This document shows, in pieces, positions 30,901-32,219 of a DNA stretch of 32,219 nucleotides. The notes beneath the pieces were generated by a model. The model was not told the origin of the DNA. It made no database searches and saw only the letters and a program-made list of their open reading frames with translations. Position 1 is the first letter of the stretch. Every line of letters begins with the position of its first letter. The DNA comes from Flammeovirgaceae bacterium UBA5008 (GTDB taxonomy: Bacteria > Bacteroidota > Bacteroidia > Cytophagales > Cyclobacteriaceae). The DNA is taken from NCBI GenBank assembly GCA_002398365.1, contig DGYK01000024.1, positions 464 to 32,682 of the forward strand. Reading direction: 5' to 3'. A program made the translations under genes and the position numbers.

Positions 30901-32219
30901 TATCATCTACTCGAATCGTAACAGTCGCAGGAGGACTTGTACAATTATTACTGCCTTGAGTAACGGTTACATAACGATTAAAAGTTGTGCTGGCCGCAAC
31001 TGTCTTATTAATTCGATCGATAGCGGGCCCTTCCGTAACAGGGTTGAATGTATTATCAGCACTAGTCGCTTGAAGAGTAGTTGTAAGTGCTGGATCCTTG
31101 TACCAAGTATACGTTAAAGCGCCAGAACCTGTACCTGCTGCTGTTATGTTAAATGAAGCGTCTGACGAAGTTTCACAAAATGGTGATGATACGGTGATGA
31201 CTGGTGCATTGGGGCTACCGATTATCTCGACAAATGCAGAGACAGATCTTCGCACATTGCCAATATCACCAGCTCCATCATAAGCATTACATGTGTTCCA
31301 ATAATCCAAACGAACCCAAAAACGCTGCCCGACCACTTGACCTACGGTAGACGTAGTAATAATCTGTTCTAATACTCCTCTTGGGGAATTGACAGGTTCC
31401 GCAATTTGTACTACACCAAACGCATCAGGCGAACCAAATGTGGTTGTTGCAGGCGATACTGGAAAGTATCCACCAGGGAAAAGCAAGTTTCCGGAAGCAT
31501 CAGTTACATTTGTTGCACCAACTCTTATATTGGGAATATTAGAAGTTGCTGTATTTCCGCCTCCCAAATCAGTCGATCCATAAACCACCCGTACCCATCT
31601 TGTTTTGTCGTTAACTGGAGCCGGTGCAACAGCAGGATTACAGTTGAGATCGGTGTTGTCGGTAAACGTCATATTGACATTGGTACCCAGACAAACTTTG
31701 TCAGAATTTGCTACTGTTGGTGGCATTAATACAGCGGCACCCACTCCCGTAGCATCATTATTATAGGAAGCGTAGGATTGTGTTTGGGCTGCTGAAGTAA
31801 GAGGACAGTTGGCATTTTGACCTTGCCCTGCTGGATAAATCAATCGTACATTCCAATTGGATGAATATCCGCAAACAGGATCGGCAGCTGGATAGGTGTA
31901 TTTACCTGCTGGATTAGAGCCAGCTAAAAAATCATTTGTGCTAAAAGCTACATAATAAGAATTTGGAGTTACTACTCCCCCTAAATTAGTTTCTCTGGAA
32001 GACATGAGTGTAAATGGCGCTGCTCCCGAGGTTATCCAAGTAGTCCTTCCAGTAGTATTACTTAAATTCCATCTTTGCGAGTTTCGAGCTCCTTGCTTAA
32101 CACTATAAACCATTTGACTATTTGGCGTAACAGGAGCACAAGACAAGCTTGCATCTACAAACGCGGCAAAATTAAAGTCGGAACAAACAATGGGACGGGC
32201 ATTGTAAGAAGTTCTATTT
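15986..32219 (-). CDS. Giant repeat surface adhesin, SprB-like, with type B T9SS sorting domain; 5' end off the right edge
   Basis: The frame is open to base 32219, giving at least 5410 residues; the first codons in view read NRTSYNARPIVCSD, so the signal peptide is outside. A TTG at 32146 is inside the protein, not its start. From the N-terminus: a module shared with the 1242-residue protein (about 31700-31200; RWVRVVYG, WNTCNAYD); Ig-like domains with TYQWQS and TTYYRR motifs (about 31200-27061); 25 tandem repeats of about 104 residues (27061-19280); less regular Ig/PKD-like units (19280-17750); large PKD-type domains (17750-16310; YRWNFGDTPD); then the type B sorting domain (about 16313-15989) with KIPNAFTP, NDVFLPIVKG, LQIYDRWGNLIFES, GWDGYNKDGKL and final GDITMIY. 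A Gly-rich run splits NAFTP from NDVF. It should be exported by T9SS and displayed on the surface, as gliding adhesin SprB (over 6000 residues) is. PorP/SprF follows 3 nt downstream. The adhesion role is inferred. Confidence 0.95.
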   Translation of the reverse strand, partial: NRTSYNARPIVCSDFNFAAFVDASLSCAPVTPNSQMVYSVKQGARNSQRWNLSNTTGRTTWITSGAAPFTLMSSRETNLGGVVTPNSYYVAFSTNDFLAGSNPAGKYTYPAADPVCGYSSNWNVRLIYPAGQGQNANCPLTSAAQTQSYASYNNDATGVGAAVLMPPTVANSDKVCLGTNVNMTFTDNTDLNCNPAVAPAPVNDKTRWVRVVYGSTDLGGGNTATSNIPNIRVGATNVTDASGNLLFPGGYFPVSPATTTFGSPDAFGVVQIAEPVNSPRGVLEQIITTSTVGQVVGQRFWVRLDYWNTCNAYDGAGDIGNVRRSVSAFVEIIGSPNAPVITVSSPFCETSSDASFNITAAGTGSGALTYTWYKDPALTTTLQATSADNTFNPVTEGPAIDRINKTVAASTTFNRYVTVTQGSNNCTSPPATVTIRVDDTNTPGVIAHPLGATPIVFCSGTDPAAFTSSSDATGGGPGGTVTYQWQSATNSGFTAGVTNIGTNSNVFDPSSITSNLFIRRNASSGACATVNSNVIEFRVDTPVTGGAINSVPTICESPGDPANITNATLPTGGSNAGTYTYQWQSSTTAATGPFTDITGATGTSYNPPAGVIQTTYYRRRVTSGVCSSDANTDGIPDNVAFSNVVTVTVNNLINPGTISGAQIICSGQNPVAFTASVATGGNGTTYTYAWEQSTTSNTGPFSSASGTNNLQTYDPPVLTQTTWYRRKTTSGACPSVDSNVIEVTVNPLPSAANPTGGGAVCGGNPAPDINWTLTGTPPFDITYTETPGGPVVVTGWPSTTFTISSPTPGVSTSYQITSLTDANGCSATSMGSTASVTIGGNAPAFDTAPTLTPDITCDAGGSTSDPVLNFSLTPLSTSVVGNYTLTYRVNALANQTKTFTVNASGDPSTIQFTETALNSVATHTIRIISILTPTGCITTFNTDLSFTVRALPVITTLPSNSSICSLTNTSFTVAATGTNLSYQWQEKVGAGAFSNLADGGVYSGSNTATLTLTAAPTAMSTNQYRVIVTGYNAPSLAPTCSVTSSTATLTVNAFATITTQPTNAVQCVGLNSSFTIASSGPGITRQWQISTNGGGLFTDLTNTPPYSNVTTATLNITGVTAGLNNNQYRVRLTTTGSCSINSNAATLTVNPLPAALNPAPAFCEALAGGGSITGKMLTDHNDGVTGIVGSTDRTVAYFSDAGRTTNVTATPQTITNGKTYFTRVTTVSTGCVTDGTIVFTINSLPTVVDQNLSFCEDVQGTNVHGPFDLTTNNLAIANGSLANRSVAWFSDAGLTTAVPTPTAYTLTGSTTLFARVTNTVTGCTNVATVNLTTKPRPAPNAIQGNASVCTGNTVILYQLDPSLNPGSTYTWAVTGTPAAAVQVFGGGGTNSSNFFVLLKFPSATGTADIDVFETLNGCTGVTNHLTVNVNAAPAANTINGVTQVCSGQTAVNFQVASPNVTSTYTWTVSGATIASTAGPSLNVDFGVISPVTIQVTETSASGCVGSAATKNVIVNTRPSMTSSSTNTICSGVAPGLVFTSSIASTYSWIIPPGGITGSISGATVGQTGSGDLSATFTGAGALRNTSGAVGSITFNVTPTSSASGCTGTTQAVVLTVDPEPSLVAAQTKTICSGQAANYEILTSPLNLPSGTSFTWPAPVMSDGSSQGTPGNVAAGVAGTPHILDVLTNTSASAITATYTITPVSGSGCTGTPRTVVITVNPQPIVSTSLDNTLCSDVAIGTTLTTAAGSVAANNWNITAISVSGALVASPSNAVIPASGVSSTYISNDNYTNTTNLPGTVTYTVVPVSASGCSGTAKIITITINPEPSLSASLDKTVCSDEVSGISLATTGASVAAVSYNIVGKTVAPGLIQGGSNAVIGAGAFGVASNYIANDSYTNTTNGPLTVVYQVVPVSSLGCAGDPPKSVTLTIRPEPVVSSSLNTSVCSGIVSGLTLNTNGISVAAANYSITAISIDPGLVAGGSNASIPAANVTATYLTNDVYTNKTNSVLTVSYTVVPKSADGCVGDARIITITVNPEPVMSTTLDATVCSDLASGLLLNTNGTSIGAASYNITARSISSGLVPNVANAAVPATGVAANYLAADVFTNTTALPLTVSYTVVPVSSSGCLGSSKVIILTINPEPVVSSTLNSSVCSSLPIGVTLNTNGVSVAAATYNITSISFPGLTPGGGNAVVPNNGVSASYISNDVFSNSGALPLTVTYTVVPVSAAGCIGDPRVITMTVNPEPIMSGSLNATVCSNNAVGLTLNTNGTSVGAASYNVVSISVPGGLTANGANAVVANGVASNYLANDKFINTTAGPLVVTYTVVPVSAAGCPGPSRAILITINPEPVVSSSLDASICSDVVSGLTLATSGGSVGAVNYNITSRTIQGGLGAGVANATVPATSVAANYLAADVFTNTTSLPLSVTYTVVPVSADGCVGAAKVITLTINPEPIILSTLNATVCSQQSIGLSLGTTGTSVAAASYNVTAISVGAGLTAAGTNAVVPANGVAVNYLSLDKYTNTTSANATVSYTVVPVSASGCVGDPVVITITIQPEPVVSTLLNATVCSDATINLTLNTNGTSVAAANYNITGKSVDGGLIAAGTNVSVPATAVAANYLLNDRYNNVGLLPLNVTYTVVPVSAAGCLGATRNIVITINPEPVLSGTLNLTQCSDVATGLSLSTVASSVAAQNYNISLVSIAAGLTPSGTNATLPATGVNANYLANDRFTNTTAGDLTVVYEIVPVSASGCLGNPVQVTVTIRPEPVVATTLNATICSDQVIALSLNTNGTSVAAASYEITSVSIAAGLVPDPANQTIPASARPAGYLSSDKYTNTGSLPLNVVYTVAGTSAAGCLGDSRTITITINPEPVVSTLLNTTVCSDANTGLNLATNGTSVSAATYNIVSRTIASGLTPAVSNVAVPANGVASTYLSTDKFTNKGATPLTVTYTVAGVSGANCVGDTQSITITINPEPVVSGALNLTQCSDVATALILNTNGTSIGAANYNITNRVIAAGLNPAPTNAIIPASGVSDAYLAADKFMNTGSTNQTVVYTVVPVSADGCLGDPMNITVTIQPEPVVSTTLDKTVCSDLVTGLILNTNGLSIAAVNYDVTAISIPVGVTPAVSNAVVPSVGGVTDGYLANDKFTNATGGSLSVSYTIVPTSADGCKGDPKIVTITIDPEPVVANGLDASVCSDSSIGLTLNTNGISIPATSYNIITRTVASGLTSVGTNVAVPANGVTANYLAGDKFTNLGSTTLDVVYTLIPISGAGCEGDVKTITISIKPEPVVATNLNTSICSDNAIGLLLNTNGTSIPASGYNIVSRSVAGGLIANGANATVPAIGVADNYLSNDQYTNTTAGILNVTYVVIPVSADGCLGDSKSIVVSIRPEPVVATNLNATVCSGDATNLTLATNGSSIVAANYNITAINVAPGLISDAGNATVSNGESASYLASDKFINTGSAPLAVTYSIVPVSADGCLGDLQLITITIDPQPVVSVLLDATVCSNGSVGLNLTTNGTSVAATQYNVLSRVVAPTLTSNGSNVAVPANGVTANYLAGDKFSNTTNAAATVVYTVVPISAAGCVGDQQSITITINPEPVVASGLNKVSCSDQSGGIVLNTNGTSVAAVSYNITAVSIPSGVSAASVVAVPATAVSANYLVNDTYTNTGATSLDVEYTVVPVSADGCLGAALIVKHTVRPEPVVGALNKSACSDEFISLTLNTNGTSVSAANYNVTNVAIAPGLTAAGTNASIPGSLVAATYLFNDKYTNPGSTPLTVTYTIVPVSVSGCEGDPKLVVVTITPEPVVAVTLDRTVCSGLSSGIVLNTNGTSVVASAYNVTSISADGGLTPDAGNVSIANGVAANYLANDKFTNTTNGQLAVRYTVVPVSADNCLGDPLIVTLTIDPQPVMDPSLANITICSRGIINKNLGTNGSSVVATTYDVSLVSQDFGLTGTPTVGTGLAAAAIFNDSFENVTAVPLKVTYQVIPRSAAGCYGASFTITVVVNPEPVISPTLDNTVCSDEASNIILSTNGTSANAASYRLVAVNVPGTITANPSNVAVNAVGGINLIRNDKYTNTTSTPAVVVYSIQGTSNAGCEGQVQLINLTINPKPVLDPALNPVPVCSGVASGVTLGVGPGSVAAVSYNINSITSLNLTAGPSNSGIGSGKAANAIFNDVYVNTTSVPQFAVYKIVPVSAAGCLGAEATVTLTINPSPALFNNLSTTVCSTEASGITLGSESSSVAAANYNIISVTIQPGLTQTAGNAGARVGVASNELIGDRFENLTNGILTVTYKIEPVSAAGCKGPQVDVVLTIEPTVTMIVPPNATICSDTPNSPSTTNILLESNTVPSSGVVTFNYFATSTPPGAVTGFTPVPLTGLTEFTVIADKLVNSTNSPATVTYTITPVAASAKGGLGCTSPTSTQVVITVEPKPKLSITPSTQTVCEAVPSAMQLTSTSAPSGGGTIQFDLISTVKSDPSLALLSVPKTSYINNESVTDIWDNPTSLPQTVTYTFRARIIGGSGLGCTSEDLIAVLTVNPRPTIVATPANATICSSDFVNITLSATDPNYDGFISTYTASDPSGKITGETNGAGNVIFQTLFYNSTTPTVTNSDSPVTVTYTVTPKLNGCAGPDITIPVIVNPKPKINGPASTYKICHNNSLVIPLSSNVVGTNYTWTVENLNGLPGITDQTTPVSAASINQLLLNTTGVQASITYTIKAFGPGANPNDCEGDQKIVIVTVAPEMNATFQNSSASICKGSSEFLIIAIDGQAPFSFTYSEDDGTTNTDKVVNGAGNFKVIQVNPTVTTTYTIKSIKDAFNCPINITGQSVTITVGDTDPAFSVVEATSQCSPFQYHFQYNQKAGTQYTWQWQDGSSDSTYVATTDVANQIVPHTFANLNPNKNQDYNVTLRVELPAPFPGCFKFSTKKVTIKSIIITNIPDVQDVCSGETVSFRNQSLGVTSHKWFWRLKGDLSGTENEPKTTSTVDYVFTNNSSVLGYEDIEVVYRANNAGNCPAPEVVKTIRVYTKPTASFSNGAIPLFNSGSSTVTFTNNTTPAPINFTQFRHEWSFGITGDANPPTLTQTVVGDIPVTYSSPGTKDISLGVINTVSEAAGLTCRSDAFKSITIILPPLDASFDVDPKKFCFPGNIKLINVVGTGFIHEWFVTNKKTGVSSTYSQANPGEFKISEPGIYLIRYKTSIPQTGQVKIYPPTSDPPLEVEVFDLPMASFDLRPDVVFVPDTQLETFNFSDGATGYRWNFGDTPDFVTDEEPKYTYAIEGKYDVTLIAENDHGGGVVCRDTLVRQVIAKQGGQSKIPNAFTPNTNGPSGGNGGSGTFNDVFLPIVKGVPADADAYNLQIYDRWGNLIFESNSSSYGWDGYNKDGKLMPAGVYVYKLTVRFSDSQRTTQVGDITMIY
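19280..27061 (-). repeat. 25 tandem protein repeats of about 104 residues (about 311 nt period)
   Basis: The units start with a P-[EQKS]-P turn (mostly PEPVV) and contain L-[ND]-x-[TS]-x-CS, a G-[LI]-x-L-x-T-N-G-T-S-V strand, ASYNI, a [NT]YL-x-x-D-x-[FY]-TN motif, VTYTVVPVS and GC-x-G, then TITINP leading into the next unit. I counted 25 P-x-P to CS motifs between 27061 and 19280, average period 311 nt. Every unit keeps two Cys about 78 residues apart. The DNA differs at many synonymous sites between units, so this is a protein-level repeat rather than a recent DNA duplication. It probably belongs to the PKD-like / Ig-like repeats of Bacteroidota surface proteins. Confidence 0.9.
27062..31200 (-). 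repeat. Irregular Ig-like domain string in the giant protein's N-terminal third
   Basis: Between the shared N-terminal module and the tandem array lie about a dozen Ig-like units with looser spacing. They recur around [FIV]C-[SGE]-x openings, [TY]-Y-[QAT]-W-[QE]-x strands, Y-[DN]-PP and T-[TL]-[WYF]-[YI]-RR motifs, and SG-[AV]-C followed by SN-VI. They are recognisably related to each other but are not in register like the 25-unit array, so they are probably older or differently evolving. Confidence 0.65.

Noticed and set aside
32144..32146. TTG as the start of the giant protein
   Set aside because: The same frame stays open to the window edge, reads like mature surface protein and shows no signal peptide at the TTG, so the true start is beyond 32219.
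15986..32219. Naming the giant gene sprB
   Set aside because: The layout and sorting domain match, but its main repeats are not SprB repeats and orthology cannot be shown from the sequence alone.

Overview
The window looks like chromosomal DNA from a Bacteroidota bacterium, most likely of the Cytophagales type. It carries type IX secretion system (T9SS) hallmarks: several PorP/SprF-family outer-membrane proteins, very large cell-surface proteins built from PKD, Ig-like, VCBS/FG-GAP and SprB-like repeats, and 'type B' (CHU_C, gliding-motility-associated) C-terminal sorting domains. Start codons lack clear Shine-Dalgarno sequences, which also fits the phylum. I see no tRNA, rRNA, CRISPR array or insertion sequence.

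The window is almost entirely coding: seven of eight genes lie on the minus strand. In transcription order (right to left): (1) a giant surface protein, open at the right edge, at least 5410 residues in view, with a core of 25 tandem repeats of about 104 residues and a type B sorting domain; (2) a PorP/SprF protein 3 nt downstream; (3) after a 149-nt gap with a possible promoter and a dyad, a 1242-residue PKD-rich protein with a type B sorting domain; (4) a second PorP/SprF paralogue 2 nt downstream. A lone plus-strand beta-barrel gene converges on this block with a 1-nt gap. Beyond a 186-nt divergent spacer come (5) a PorP/SprF protein fused through a His-rich linker to a SPOR domain; (6) a 1063-residue TIG/VCBS/PKD protein with an atypical sorting domain, 22 nt downstream; and (7) 20 nt further on, a VCBS plus SprB-like-repeat protein that runs off the left edge with at least 1381 residues in view.

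The logic resembles the SprB-SprF arrangement of Flavobacterium johnsoniae, where a PorP/SprF protein encoded beside a giant type B adhesin is needed to export it. Here the unit 'giant substrate plus private PorP/SprF' occurs twice in tandem with matching peculiarities: Gly-rich insertions in both sorting domains and a shared C-terminal IPCP-x-FN-x-KE tail on both PorP proteins. A third, divergent unit pairs a SPOR-fused PorP with a non-canonical sorting domain. I infer a surface-adhesin or gliding-filament locus with three substrate/acceptor pairs. No strictly enzymatic gene is visible.
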